From Symbiodinium natans (Eukaryota; Sar; Dinophyceae; Suessiales; Symbiodiniaceae): a DNA stretch of 64,000 nt. Positions 30,327-41,383 of this stretch are shown piece after piece (within the stretch, counting starts at the first letter, position 1; every line of letters begins with the position of its first letter). The stretch lies in assembly GCA_905221605.1 (NCBI GenBank), contig CAJNDS010002156.1, positions 283,001-347,000 of the forward strand, written 5' to 3'. Under the pieces are notes generated by a model. That model was not told the origin of the DNA, did not search any database, and was given only the letters and a program-made list of their open reading frames with translations. The position numbers were made by a program, and so were the translations under genes.

Positions 30327-31128
30327 GGGCAGGGGCTGAGTTACTCTACGCCTGAGCTCCCGGCACCATGCGAATGGCACTCTGCACTGCCTGCTCGGGC
30401 ACCCGGCGACACACAAGTTGTGTCCCAAAACCCTAAACTCTAAACCCTAAACCCTAAACCCTAAACGCTAAACCCTAAACCCTAAACCCTAAACCCTAAA
30501 CCCTAAACCCTAAATGCGACTTTTGGAAGACTGTCCATGTGGGCACAGTCTTCTAGGGCTGTAGAGCGTGTCCTGGAGGGCTCGTGCATGGGTTTAGGGT
30601 TTAGGGTTTAGGGTTTAGGGTTTAGGGTTTAGGGTTTAGGGTTTAGGGTTTAAGGTTTAGGGTTTAGGGTTTAGGGTCGTTCAGTGCAGTGACTCATGGC
30701 CTTGGCGAGCGTGGGGTCCAGCTGATCTCCTCCTGTTCGGCTCTGAAACCACTTCTAAGTTACGTGCTTCTAGGGTTCAGGGTTTAGGGTTTCGGGTTGC
30801 TGTCCAAAGGGTCACCAGCAGAAGAGGTCAGGATATCCAAGGCAATGTTGCTTCTCGGCTGTACCCCTCAAGATTCGAACTGGGGAATCACCCAGATCAG
30901 TCTAAGCTTTTGCCTCCGAGACGGCCGAACACCAAGTTAAGGGTTTAGGGTTTAGGGTTTAGGGTTTAGGGTTTAGGGTTTAGGGTTTAGGGTTTAGGGT
31001 TTAGGGTTTAGGGTTCCGCAGACGAAAGCCCTAAAGCTTTTTTGAATTTCATGCGCAACAATGCGCATGACGAGACCCTAACTACCAATGAAACCAATAG
31101 GCTCAGTAGCAGAAAGACGTTCGACTGA
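30327..31128 (+). CDS. Five-exon chain ending in a stop, unknown protein (gene X6)
   Basis: Exons: 30327-30416 (GLSYSTPELPAPCEWHSALP), 30530-30591 (LSMWAQSSRAVERVLEGSCM, before GTTTAGGG), 30690-30758 (THGLGERGVQLISSCSALKP), 30810-30935 (AEEVRISKAMLLLGCTPQDS, before GTTAAGGGTTTAGGG) and 31022-31128 (SPKAFLNFMRNNAHDETLTT, then TGA). The last three junctions agree in phase; the first does not with the sites chosen (phase 0 into phase 2), so exon 1 is less sure. Intron lengths are 98, 51 and 86 bp; two start with telomere repeats and are mostly composed of them. No domain recognised. Confidence 0.55.
30427..30513 (-). repeat. CCCTAAA tract
   Basis: Between exons of gene X6. Confidence 0.95.
30592..30677 (+). 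repeat. TTTAGGG tract
   Basis: Begins at the donor of gene X6 exon 2; a short tract at 30772-30799 lies in the next intron. Confidence 0.95.
30936..31016 (+). repeat. TTTAGGG tract
   Basis: Begins within 6 bp of the donor of gene X6 exon 4. Confidence 0.95.
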
Positions 31129-31148
31129 AACCCCCGTCCCCTAACAGG

Positions 31149-31253
31149 ACTATACTCCCCCTAGAACCTTAATACAAAAATATTCTTAATATCCTCTTGG
31201 GTTCTGTATAAACAAAAATGAAACATAATTCCCTTGGCCAAGGGGGATATAGT
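31149..31253 (+). mobile_element. Family H element (H2)
   Basis: ACTATACTCCCCCTAGAACC left, TCCTCTTGGGTTCTGTATAA middle, CCAAGGGGGATATAG right. Confidence 0.65.
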
Positions 31254-32395
31254 GGAAAGAGAACCCTGAGTGTGGTCGTCACCCTGCGTCTGAATGCTGC
31301 ACGCCCGGCACTCCAGGCAACCCGAGAATGTCTCAACTTTGTGCAGCTGCAGCAGGTCCTTTCTTTGCAACGACACGCTGTCGTGCCAGCGCAAAAGAGT
31401 GTATTGCGCCGCTGTCGAGGCATGCCTACAGGAGACGAAGTCATTTTGAAGGAGCTGGGGCTGTCAGCGTGCGATCTTAGCCCGGTACTATCTCAAAAAC
31501 AAGCCCAAGAGAAAGACGTTCGCTGTTTATAGATTTGAAGAGGTATGCTGTTAGAAGACTTAAAAAGGTATCGGTATGAGAACCTAAATACATCCAACAG
31601 GGTCAGCAAGACAAAGGGGCCCCTGAATGGGCTACGCAGTGACCCTGCTGCCCCTGTAAGGATAAGCTCTACGTATCCTGAGAGTCGCGCTACTGCAGCA
31701 AAACTACAACTAGCTACTGGGCACATCCCTGCTGGCCAGCACTTGCACAATGAATGCTCCGGGTCCCTGTGGGGCTTAACATCAGGGACTTGTACGAGGG
31801 CTTGTGAAGGCTTCACCATGCGCCTGCTGTATCCAGGACTCCATCGGCAATAGCGGTATCAGCTGCACACTCTTCAAGATCACAGCCTGCAGGCTACAGC
31901 AACAAAACCCCAAAGACATTCACATCATTGAACATGTAGGACTTGGGGGGCCAAGGCTTGGCGCTCGATCTCGTTGATTGGAAAGAATGAAAACTTCAAG
32001 TTTCGAGGTGGAGTCTCTGCTTTCTGCCATCTGTCAAGATCTCAAACGTCAGAAGTACTATTTGCGAGAGTGCCCAGAAGAGGACCCATCAATCTCGTAA
32101 TCCAACCAAGTCAACTAGGACGTCGGAGTCTTTGGAGTTCATGGTGCCCAAGACCCCAGATTTACCTGTGCCTAGACTCAACCACACACAAACAGAGACA
32201 CGCACCCACCCACCCACCCACGCACGCATCGCATCGCACGTACCCATTTTGAAGATGCCACTGCCACACTCGCAGTCGCCTGGGATAGGCGGTCTAGCTC
32301 TGTTCTGAGCCTGCATTCAAAAGACCTTCTGCGTGTTCACTCACTGTCCCTCAGCCCCTGGCATTGTGCAATCCTGAAACGTTCGAAGCTTAGGG
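31254..32395. other. No gene called
   Basis: Short frames only. A plus frame at 31545-31853 is open but has no recognisable content. A cluster of CACC/CACG repeats lies at about 32190-32230. Confidence 0.3.
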
Positions 32396-32479
32396 AACCC
32401 CTAAACCCTAAACCCTAAACCCTAAACCCTAAACCCTAAACCCTAAACCCTAAACCCTAAACCCTAAACCCTAAACCCT
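32396..32479 (-). repeat. CCCTAAA tract
   Basis: A TTTAGGG tract follows at 32825-32874. The spacer of about 345 bp holds no traced exon. Confidence 0.9.
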
Positions 32480-33960
32480 GCAGAGCAGATGCCATCGACA
32501 AGGTTGCCTCTGCAGGGAGCTCAGACTCGGTGAGGAGCCTACTAATGACCGCCTGGGCGCACAGGGAGCGCGTTGGCGCATTTGAACTCTCAAGATCACC
32601 TTCTGCATTTCCTCAAGCTTGTGTTTTCCTGTGTTTGCCATTGAAACGTCACAGGCCTCATGCTTCGGCCCTTTAGATCCCAGACCCCGGCCCTACGCAA
32701 CCCCGGCCCCCCAAACAACCCCCCCCCCCCCCCGGGCAAAGCGCAACATGTGAGCAAGCCGAGTTGATGACATTCAGCAGAGTCTTCACGAACTCCTGCA
32801 GCCAAAGGCAGCCAAAGTGATCTTTTAGGGTTTAGGGTTTAGGGTTTAGGGCTTAGGGTTTAGGGTTTAGGGTTTAAGGCTTCGGGTTCCGGGTCGAGAC
32901 TGCACGTAGTCCAGTGTACAGGCACATCGCAGCGAACGGATAGCGGTCAGCTGCCTACTGACAAGCTTTGCCTCAAGCAATGTCTGCGAAATCTCCAGAC
33001 TGTATCTTAAATATATTAAGCCTCCAACAAGTCCTTTGAAGCCCAACCAACCGCCAATGCCTCCAACGCCGCCAACAACGCCGCCAACAGACAACCGCCA
33101 ACCCCGCTGCAGCAACGACTGGAAGCTGACTGAAGTGCAGTTGTGATCTGTAGAGTTGAAGGTCAACAATCTTCCTGCACCTCCAAAGGCAAACAGGTCA
33201 TTTTCGCGTGCTTCCCGCAACTCATGGTTTCTATTCCAAATTTGGACATACGTCCTGCTAAGGGCTCGGGTAAGGGCTCGGGCATCGAATTAATGTAGGG
33301 TATCGTTCCTACTAAAACACTAGTAGGGAAACCCCAAAGACAAGCAACCGCACTCTAAGCCTCGATAGACTAACATACACATGTTTCGACTTGAACACAA
33401 TCGCACCTGGCTCTGCTGCTTCTGCCGCAGCCAAGGCTCCACCGCGGGCCTACGGCGGCTGTACGATTGCGTGATTGATTGTGATTGGATTAGGAGGGAT
33501 GGTGTGAGGGCAGGTGCGCCTACGTAGGGTTTTGGGGAAGTTTGGGAGGATCTCAGGGCTGGGAAGGGACGCGCAGGTTGAAGATGTTTAAGCCTTTGCA
33601 AGTGCATTAGCCGCAACTTCAGGATCGATAGCAATGACAGGGCTTTGAAATTCGGAGCTTACAAGGGGTGGGGGTTCGGGGCGCTTTAGGGACGCTCGTT
33701 CTTCGGGCTTTTGAGCCCAAAAGCCCGAAATTTCCCAAAGCCCATGGCCTCATGCACTGCAACCCCCCAAAGGCTGAAACACCCCTGCTGAGTCGCCGGC
33801 AGCAGCAGGGCCAAAAGAGACAACAGCCAGGTAATGAGCTTTGCGGGAGTGGGTCCCGCCCCCTGGCTCAAGCAGGATCGCAGCTGGGCATATCAATGAT
33901 GTCACCTTCAGTGGCTGCGTTGTGCAAGTTGCCCCGAGAAGTGGGCTGCCTGGAATTTTG

Positions 33961-34058
33961 TCCCCCGAATTTAGGGGTACCTTATTGGGGTCCTCATTAT
34001 AGGGGAATCCTACTATGTGGGATCTTTTTTGGGGTTCCTATTTTCGCCAAACCCCCAC
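33961..34058 (+). mobile_element. Family A element (A8)
   Basis: CCCGAATTTAGGGGTACC, core GGGGAATCCTACTATGTGGG, right CTATTTTCGCCAAACCCCC; a CCCTAAA tract follows within 15 bp. Confidence 0.75.
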
Positions 34059-34067
34059 ATCTCTATA

Positions 34068-34204
34068 CCCGAAACCCTAAACCCTAAACCCTAAACCCTA
34101 GCCCCTAATAAGCCTCCAACCCTGAACCCTAACCCTAAACCCTAAACCCTAAAACCAAAACCATAAACCCTAAACCCTGACCTAAACCCTAAACCCTACA
34201 ACCC
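34068..34204 (-). repeat. CCCTAAA tract, interrupted
   Basis: Follows family A element A8; before the exon at 34209. Confidence 0.9.
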
Positions 34205-34208
34205 TAAG

Positions 34209-34557
34209 CAGCCCCGGAGCGCCGGCCTGAGGAGCAGCGGCAGTCTGGGCCTCGCTCAGCTGAGCGCTCGCGGCCAGCACGGCCTGACATGCGAGTGTAG
34301 GGTCTAAGGGTTTAGGGTTTAGGGTTTAGGGTTTAGGGTTTAGGGTTTAGGGTTTAGGGTTTAGTATGAGGGTTTACAGGGTTTAGAGGGTTTATAGGGT
34401 TTATAGGGTTTAGAGTGTTAGAGGGTTTAGAGGGTTTATAGGGTTGAGGGTTTGGGGTTGGAGTTTGGGCGCATCCTTGCGAAGCCCTGAGAATCAGAGC
34501 ATGCCATGTCTCTTGGGGGCTTCGCCGGGGGATGGGGATCCCGAACCCATCTGCTGA
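34209..34557 (+). CDS. Two exons with stop, unknown protein
   Basis: Exon 34209-34294 reads AGLRSSGSLGLAQLSARGQH and ends before GTGTAGGGTCTAAGGG. Exon 34485-34557 reads ENQSMPCLLGASPGDGDPEP and then TGA. Phase 2 agrees. The 190-bp intron begins with a long TTTAGGG tract (34297-34457). A CCCTAAA tract lies just upstream of the first exon. Confidence 0.45.
34297..34457 (+). repeat. TTTAGGG tract with GGGTTTATAGG and GGGTTTAGAGG variants
   Basis: Starts at the 5' end of the intron 34295-34484. Confidence 0.9.
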
Positions 34558-34583
34558 CCCATCGCAAACCCTTTGGAGGGGAG

Positions 34584-34655
34584 CCCTAAACCCTAAACCC
34601 TAAACCCTAAACCCTAAACCCTAAACCGTGCCTAAACCCTAAGCAAACCCTAAAC
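34584..34655 (-). repeat. CCCTAAA tract
   Basis: Downstream of the stop at 34557. Confidence 0.9.
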
Positions 34656-34977
34656 CCCCGGCTGCTCCTCAAGTATCGCCTTCATAAGCACCAGGATAAG
34701 GACTGCCACGTCGGGGCACCGGCATCATGCACAACGCTTTTATGCCCAAATGGGCCCGTGACTGTCCCAGGTGACTTCAGGCACTTTCTTGATCACGTTT
34801 GCATCACGTTGTTGATCGGAAGCCGGGCAGTGTTCATTTCCACGCTGCATGCCGCCAAACATTCAACCCTCTTCCTAAGCCCGAAACCCGAAACCCTTCC
34901 CCTGCCCCCCCCCCCCTCCCCCACTAAAGAAAAAATATTTTACTTCGAACATCCCCACCCTCTCTTGGTAGAGATAC

Positions 34978-35240
34978 TCTGGGGTTGGGCACTCCAGGGA
35001 CACTCTGGGCACGAGACTTGGGGTTGGGCACTCCAGAAAAAAACTCCGCTGACACTCTGGGGTTAGGGAGACTCTGGGTTGGGCACTCCAGGGAGACTCG
35101 GGGCCAGGGAGACTCTGGGGCTGTGGGGACACTCTGGGTTGGGCACTCTGGGGAGACTCTGGGGCTGGGCACTCCAGGGAGACTCACTCTGAGGTCGGGC
35201 ACTCCAGGGAGACTCTGGGGTTGTCCAGGGACACTCTAGA
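34978..35240 (+). repeat. Roughly 26-bp tandem array (ACTCTGGGGTTGGGCACTCC)
   Basis: About ten imperfect units built from GGGCACTCCAGG and GAGACTCTGGGG. Open frames here are repeat artefacts. Confidence 0.85.
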
Positions 35241-35552
35241 ATTGGGTCCCTGAACCGGGCGAGGAGAAGAGTTCCGGGCGAGGAGCAGAGTTGAGCTTAA
35301 AATCTAACAAGCCCACACGGAGGGTGGGGAAAAACTGGACTTCTACTCACCACACTCTCCCTTCCTTCGACCCACTGGTCGACACAATCCCATCCCACAG
35401 CTCTCCAAAACAAAAAAATGGCTGGCCTCGTAGGGTCTTCGAAGCCAGTCTAGTTTGCAGGAACGACGTGCCCAACCCATTTTGCGGCACGGCCACCTCC
35501 ATGCTTTTCTTCCGTCAGTAACGGGCGCCTGCCTGAGCAGAGCCCCGTATGG

Positions 35553-35650
35553 GGGCTCACGATAATAAGGGGCCTCGAATATCGACCCCAGATAGTAGGA
35601 TCCCTTCTAAGAAGGACTCCAAAAAGGTACCTCTGATATTATCGTAAACC
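35553..35650 (-). mobile_element. Family A element (A9)
   Basis: GGGGCTCACGATAATAAGG left, core CCAGATAGTAGGATCCCTTC, right GATATTATCGTAAACCC, which merges directly into a CCCTAAA tract. Confidence 0.75.
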
Positions 35651-35834
35651 CTAAACCCTAAACCCTAAACCCCCATATCCTCCTATAACCGAACATCGTT
35701 CGTTGCCTCCGCGGCGCTGCGCACCACCGCCTGGGGAAGCAGCTGCTGCGCTGAGGGCTCCTGCAAGGCATTCTGGGAGCTTCGGGTTTAGGGTTTAGGG
35801 TTTAGGGTTTAGGGTTTAGGGTTTAGGGTTTAGG
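35645..35834. repeat. CCCTAAA then TTTAGGG around a short exon
   Basis: CCCTAAA 35645-35671 (merged with A9) and TTTAGGG 35786-35834. Confidence 0.9.
35740..35785 (+). CDS. Single short exon before a TTTAGGG tract
   Basis: Follows GGGGAAG, reads AAALRAPARHSGSF and ends before GTTTAGGG. The composition is low in information, so coding status is doubtful. It is bounded by CCCTAAA on the left and TTTAGGG on the right. Confidence 0.25.
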
Positions 35835-36099
35835 GCCGCCCCCAAGCCAGCGAATACTCGAAAAATCTTGCAAAAATGCCACCAAATGCCACCAAATACC
35901 CTGTGAAAGATAATCCGACATTGTCTGAAAACTTGTAGATGCAAACTGACTGTTGGTTGCGGAACTGAGTTAGAAAACGGGCTTGAGGATGGTTGGGGGG
36001 TGGTGGACGCATCTTAACTAAGATCGGTAGAGAAATCGCCGTTGCTGAGAAACAGCGCCTATGCCAGCTGACTTCTGCACCCTTATGCTGTAAGCGCAG

Positions 36100-36474
36100 G
36101 ATCTGTGTTGGATCGGAGGCAGGTTGGCACAACCACTGCTATAAACAACTACGGGTTTAGGGTTTAGGGTTTAGGGTTTAGGGTTTAGGGTTTAGGGTTT
36201 AGGGTTTAGGGTTTAGGGTTTAGGGTTTAGGGTTTAGGGTTTAGGGTCTGCCATGCTGGGGCTGTCGCAGCCAGAAGGACCGACAGGAACTGCGACGCCT
36301 GAGAAGTGCGGGGTTTGGAGGGGGAAGGCCAACTTCGCAAACCCTAAACCCTAAACCCTAAACCCTAAACCCTCAACCCTAAACCCTAAACCAAGAAACA
36401 TTGAAAGCCTTGCTGACATGGGAGATGGTGGGTGGATTCTGGAGACCCCACACAAACCCCAAGCTGGCTTATAG
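36100..36474 (+). CDS. Three-exon chain, unknown protein (gene X7)
   Basis: Exon 36100-36154 reads ICVGSEAGWHNHCYKQLR and ends before GTTTAGGG. Intron 36155-36270 is mostly TTTAGGG and ends GTCGCAG. Exon 36271-36305 reads PEGPTGTATPE with donor GTGCGG. Intron 36306-36395 has a CCCTAAA tract before its acceptor CCAAG. Exon 36396-36474 reads IESLADMGDGGWILETPHKP and then TAG. Both junctions agree in phase. One intron carries the G form at its 5' end and the next carries the C form at its 3' end. Confidence 0.5.
36155..36246 (+). repeat. TTTAGGG tract
   Basis: Begins at the donor of gene X7 exon 1. Confidence 0.95.
36340..36391 (-). repeat. CCCTAAA tract
   Basis: Just before the acceptor of gene X7 exon 3. 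Later short CCCTAAA tracts: 37169-37201 and 37684-37716. Confidence 0.95.
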
Positions 36475-36534
36475 GCTCAACCCGTGAGGCAAACCCAGCC
36501 ATCGCCTGTAAGGGATTGAGGTCTTATTAGCATT

Positions 36535-36690
36535 ACGATTGTTATTCTTCTTCTTCTTCTTATCATCATCATTACTATCACTATTGTCATTTTTAGTACT
36601 ATTCTTATTATTTAATTATTATTCTTATTCTTATTCTTATTCTTATTCTTATTCTTATTCTCATTATTCTTATTATCAGTATTAGTAGTA
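36535..36690 (+). repeat. CTT / ATT / TTATTC microsatellite
   Basis: Runs of CTT, ATC and TTATTC. It lies between the end of gene X7 and a family C element. Confidence 0.85.
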
Positions 36691-36824
36691 GTAACCAAGG
36701 AGTAGCAAGCCAGGGCGCCTTTAGCAGCAAGTTCCAGTTGGCCTGATGGTTGGCGAAGACTGCGATGGCAGCCTGCGCGGGCGGCTGGCTTTGAAAGACG
36801 TGTGCTTTCCCAGAGACTCCAAAA

Positions 36825-36914
36825 TCCCATAATTAAGGAATGTCCCGTAAATTTGTAATAGGAACCCTAGTATGGTTTAAGGCATATTCCTTGATTAAGG
36901 GGTTTTGGAGTTTC
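36825..36914 (+). mobile_element. Family C element (C2)
   Basis: ACTCCAAAATCCCATAATTA left; TTGATTAAGGGGTTTTGGAG right. Confidence 0.7.
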
Positions 36915-38245
36915 TGAGTTATCAAGTCTGGTTCGTTCAGCATGCTGGGGGTGGACAACCTCTGCAGAAGAAAAAAGAAAAAAAGCGGAACACCGCAGAG
37001 ATTGGAAGGGGTGAAGGCTTGGAGTCGGTGGAAGGATGGTTTTTGTCTGTAGCTGCCTTCTGCCTTTCTTTTGCCATGGTCGCTACAGGCTTGCGGATGC
37101 TTCCGCTTCTGTGGCACCACGTGCAAAAAACTACTTACTATAGGGCATCTGTTCAGGCAGTGCATGCAACCCTAAACCCTAAACCCAAACCCTAAACCCT
37201 ATTACCGCCCCAGAAGGCCCTGCGGTAGCTCCCACATTCGGTCCCCAGTACAAAATACTCGTGTTCAACAACTGGCCCCCCAACCCGCGTACAGCGTCTT
37301 CCAACTGACAGAAAGCCAGGAGTCCATCCCTTAGCAAAGGCTTCAAAGCCGGCAAATCCCTGGGTTGAAAACGCTGACAGCTAACCTGCAGCGAATGGCG
37401 GTCAGTGTCTTCGAACCTCGAGGCTCCGCCTCATCGCCGGCGACGCGTCTGCGCTGGCCGCGCCGGCCTCCGTGAGCTCTTTGGCTTCTTGGGCCACGAG
37501 CAGTTCGGGTTGCTAACTTGTGGTATAAGTTTGGGCCTGAGGTGCCTTGGGGCTTGGGTTCCTGGGCTTGTCTTGGGGCCATGGAAGATGAAGGCTTTTG
37601 GCAAGGGGCATACACATTCTCTCGGCAGCCAGGACCCAGTTTGCCTAAGCCAAGTCGTGATTTCCATCATGCCCAGGTCCCGCTAACCCTAAACCCTAAA
37701 CCCTAAACCCTAAACCATGCGGGCGACGTGCTTCGTGCTTCGCCTGCGTCTGCTGTGCGAAGAGGAACTCGATGCCACGAAGTTGCAGCGCCTCGTCCTG
37801 ACCAGCCCGGTCCCACATCCCCTACACCACATCCCCAGTATCCTGCTCTTTGGGGCTTCAAGGCATTGCCAGGCGACATCAAACAGTCTGCGATGAAGAA
37901 TGAAGTTTGGGTGAAAGCAAGCTGCTAACCCTCACAGAACCCTTCCAGCCCCACTTGACTCCGTGCGTGGATTTCTGACTCCAAACCACGACCCCGAAAG
38001 CTCAGAATTCCGTGCAAGCCCATCATGGGCAGTCCTTCGGGAAGCGAAGCATCTCATCCACGATGTCGCCAGACCCCTCTCCATCAAGTTTCAGACACCA
38101 GTGCTTCTCATGAATCTCAGGTTGCCATATGTCGCGGTCGGTCTTATGGGGACATAGCTGCAGTCAGGGTGCAGACCCCAAGTAGTCCTGACCAAACTCA
38201 AACTGCCAAATCGCGAAAGTGCAAAAGGGAACCCCAATCAGCACC

Positions 38246-38484
38246 CCTAAACCCTACACCCTAAACCCGAAACCCTAAACCCAAAGAATCTCGCCTCCTC
38301 TTGCACCGAGGCTTCAGCCGGTGCCTGCTCGATGTGTTTGTTGGTGCGCATCCGGCTGTTGGGATCCAGGAGGGTTTGGGCTTAGGGTTTAGGCTTTAGG
38401 GCTTAGGGTTTAGGGTTTAGGTTTTAGGGTTTAGGGTTTAGGGTTTTGGGTTTCGGGTTTAGGGTTTTGGGTTTTGGGTTTAGG
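38246..38484. repeat. CCCTAAA then TTTAGGG around a possible exon
   Basis: CCCTAAA 38246-38282 and TTTAGGG 38378-38484. The spacer reads RCLLDVFVGAHPAVGIQE before GTTTGGG. Confidence 0.8.
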
Positions 38485-38497
38485 AGTTCAATGGCTA

Positions 38498-38805
38498 GCC
38501 GAAACTACTTGATGTGGGGCGCGGCTTTGGGCGCGGGTTATGGTGCATGTTGCGAGTCCTAAACTCGAGTTGTAAGCTCATTCATGATTTCCGGGCTTCC
38601 GGAAATTACTTTTTGTGGAACAGGTTTTGGGCTTGCAGTGTTGTTTGGGGCTTGCCGAAATTTCTTTTTGAGAATACGTGCTTCGGATTTTTGAAGCTTC
38701 AAATTTTTGCTTGCGCTGCACTGGTGTTTGAGGGGCTTGCTCAAGTTAATTTCTTACTGTATTGCGGGCTTCCCGAAAACTTCCTTTTGAGAATACATGT
38801 TCTTC
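38498..38805 (+). repeat. Four diverged copies of a roughly 30-bp motif
   Basis: The motif GCTTnCCGAAAnTTnCTTTTTG recurs at about 38500, 38595, 38650 and 38770, within an open plus frame (38514-39068) rich in Phe, Leu and Cys. The frame is therefore probably a repeat artefact, not a gene. Confidence 0.45.
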
Positions 38806-39660
38806 AGGTGTTCATGATTGCTTTGGGAGCAGTTATAAGGATCGAGGGTTTGGCCTTGCACTGCCTGGGACTGTGCTTGGACAGGTTTAGGGAAGATGTG
38901 TTGAGGTCTTTCGCATGCACTGTGCGACTTTGGGCTTGCGCTGCTGGTGGAGACAAACAGCAATGCAAAAGAAAATCGAAAAGAAGCTGCGAAATGTGCA
39001 AAAACCCAGGCAAACCGACACGTAGTAGAGAAATGAGGAAGAAGCAAACAAAAAACTCAGAAGTGTAAAATACTTGTAAAATACAGTCCCAATCGCGTGC
39101 GGAACTGTCGCAAATAGTGACCGCGGCCAAACCCGCGCCGCATTCCAACTACTTTCCATTGGGCTCAAAGTTCACAGCATACGTAAAAGCCAAAGCCCAT
39201 GTGAAACGCAGGAGCCCCCTGATTCCGTGGAAACCTCTGACTACGTTTGCCAAGCCAGCATTCATGACAGGAGGTAGGCATACGCTGGATCTCTGGAAGG
39301 CAAATTTGGGCTCGGAGAGGTCTAACGCGACTCCATAGCGGAACCCTTCTCGACTCCTCGACTTTCTAGTAGCTGCCCAGCAACACACGTGCTTGCTACA
39401 AGCAAGGGAGGCTTGTTCGACTTGAATGTTGCAGCTGATTGCTGTTGCACTACTTCCGACTCTCTTGTTGATCTTTGCCAGTTGTATGAATCAACGGCCG
39501 ACAAGCATCAAGTCTAGAAGTACCATTCTGACAGCCACGCAACAACGACTTCGCAATGACTTCGCAATGACCTAATTGCGAAGAACCTTTCCAAAACTCC
39601 CAAAGCACTTGCCGAGCAATCTGCCTCGGGCTGTCGCAGCCCAAGGCCCTACCCTCCCCA

Positions 39661-39722
39661 AATGGGGGTTTCCGAAATTAGGGGTACCTTCTTGGGGGCC
39701 CCCCAATTTTCGTACACCCCCG
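39661..39722 (+). mobile_element. Short family A element (A10), internally deleted
   Basis: GGGGGTTTCCGAAATTAGGG left and CCCAATTTTCGTACACCCCC right; the TACTAT core is missing. Confidence 0.65.
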
Positions 39723-40800
39723 ACACGTTCCTTCAAACCGTCTTGCAGAAGCCTCGGTAGGCACCCGCGAAAGCTTCTGCAGCCGTCCTTGTAGCACCTC
39801 GATCTCTTCGCCTTCAGCTCGAGGGCGCTTCTGCGCCCGCGTAGCGTGTTTGAGACGCCGAGTTCAGCTGCAGGGGCCCCCAAGTCTGAATGCTCTCTTG
39901 CCCACTGCGGCGCTAGGCTTCAGAACTGTTGTGACTATGCACGCTGCTTACAAGGCTTGAGGTTGTATTTTGAAAGGGACATATGGTTGAGACTCAGGGA
40001 GCAGGCTTCTTCCATGCGTACTTAGAGGTCGGTGGTTATGGGGAAGCTGTTTTTCACATGTCAAACATGGCTAAGCCATCCCGTGCTACTTCATCCTCTA
40101 CGGACATACAAAGCACCGTTATATACAGCTACGAACCGCTATTTCCAGCACGGGAATCCTCAAAATCCCAAACCTCAAGTCCAGTCCCGGAGAGACGACG
40201 TGGCTTTCGGCGTGCATCCCCGGATCTCTCGAGGAAACCCAAGTGAATATCAAGGCCCAAACCAGGCTCCGTACATCCTAGCAGGTCCTGAACACCCGAA
40301 GCACCTTCCCAAAAGCACCTCCAGACCTCCTCCAGACCTCCTCCTAAAATTGGGGTCATATACCTTACACTACTATAGTTCCTATTAAGGTCTTATGGTT
40401 CATCTAACCTTAGAATAGCTATGATAGTCGTAGACCTCAACTCTGCACCTTCTGTTGTGTTCCTCACAGCCCTCGGCCATCGACCGCCAGGGCTTCGGGC
40501 GCATGCGCTCTCGCTCGGCCTGCCATTCGCTTCGCTCCTGCGGGTTTGAACCGGCTTGAAGGGGGTCCAGTCTCCTAGGGGAACCAAGGGGAACCTTTGG
40601 GATGATATAGGGGTTCTAATACTCCAAGAGGTTGCCTGCTCTACTACCAAGGGTTGAAGGGGGATTCAGGCTTTGGGCCTCTGATGAATGGTTTGCTGCA
40701 GGTTTCTGGGGCTTGGGATTTCAGATGTTGGTGTTTGTTCAGAATTCCGGGCTGACTAAGCTAGGCCTTTATTTGAGGGCTCTGGCTCGGATTGGACTGC

Positions 40801-40974
40801 CAGTCGCAGGGCTCCGAGGTGCAAGGATGAGTGATGAGGGGCTGGAGTTGTTCTACCAGGATCCAAAGCAACTGATTGCGAAGAGAGAGAGAGAGAGGAA
40901 GAACCAGAGAAAAAACACGGCTTCTGCAGCACTTGATGAACTTTGGAGTGAGATGGTCCAGCAATTCTCTGATG
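40801..40974 (+). CDS. Possible helical, charged exon
   Basis: Open frame containing SDEGLELFYQDPKQLIAKRE and a following Arg/Lys/Asn-rich helix, ending near a GTGTTC. Codon use is plausible, but splice partners were not traced and nothing is recognised. Confidence 0.3.
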
Positions 40975-41383
40975 TGGTGTTCTTATGCATCCGCATCGCT
41001 GGGCTGCGGCCCCAGGGCGCGATCGTGCTTTTGGGATTTGGCGCGCATGCCACGAGGTTCTCCTTTGGAATAGGATCTAAACCTAGCATGCTCGGGACGA
41101 GGTTGACGCATAACTCTTCTGCAGCAATCTAAAGAAGCCTTCTCAGCATGGATTGCAGCTGCATGGGGTCCAGGTTGGTGGCCTCTCTTGGTGTCTCACT
41201 CTGAAGGGGGGGTTTCCAAAGAGGTACTTTTTATGCAGAGCAGTGATGGCAGTGCCTTTAGTCCGCAACCAGAAAGGGCTCGCCAAATCATGGATAGAGG
41301 TCTCTGGCCGCACAAAGCCCCAAAGCGTCCGGAACCTCAACGCAGCGCAGTGCCCTCAACTCGTCATCTCCTCAAAAGCCCCC

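Noticed and set aside
30524-30551. Hairpin GAAGACTGT...ACAGTCTTC as a terminator or small RNA
   Set aside because: It lies inside an inferred exon, and a 9-bp stem is expected by chance in a window this size.
30861-30930. tRNA-like stretch (AGTTCGAATCT on minus)
   Set aside because: T-stem and D-arm do not pair, and the stretch reads as an exon of gene X6 in phase.
33958-34087. A protein family reading GVPYWGPHYRGILL
   Set aside because: This peptide is the translation of family A elements and recurs in several frames and both strands; it is an annotation hazard, not evidence of a gene.
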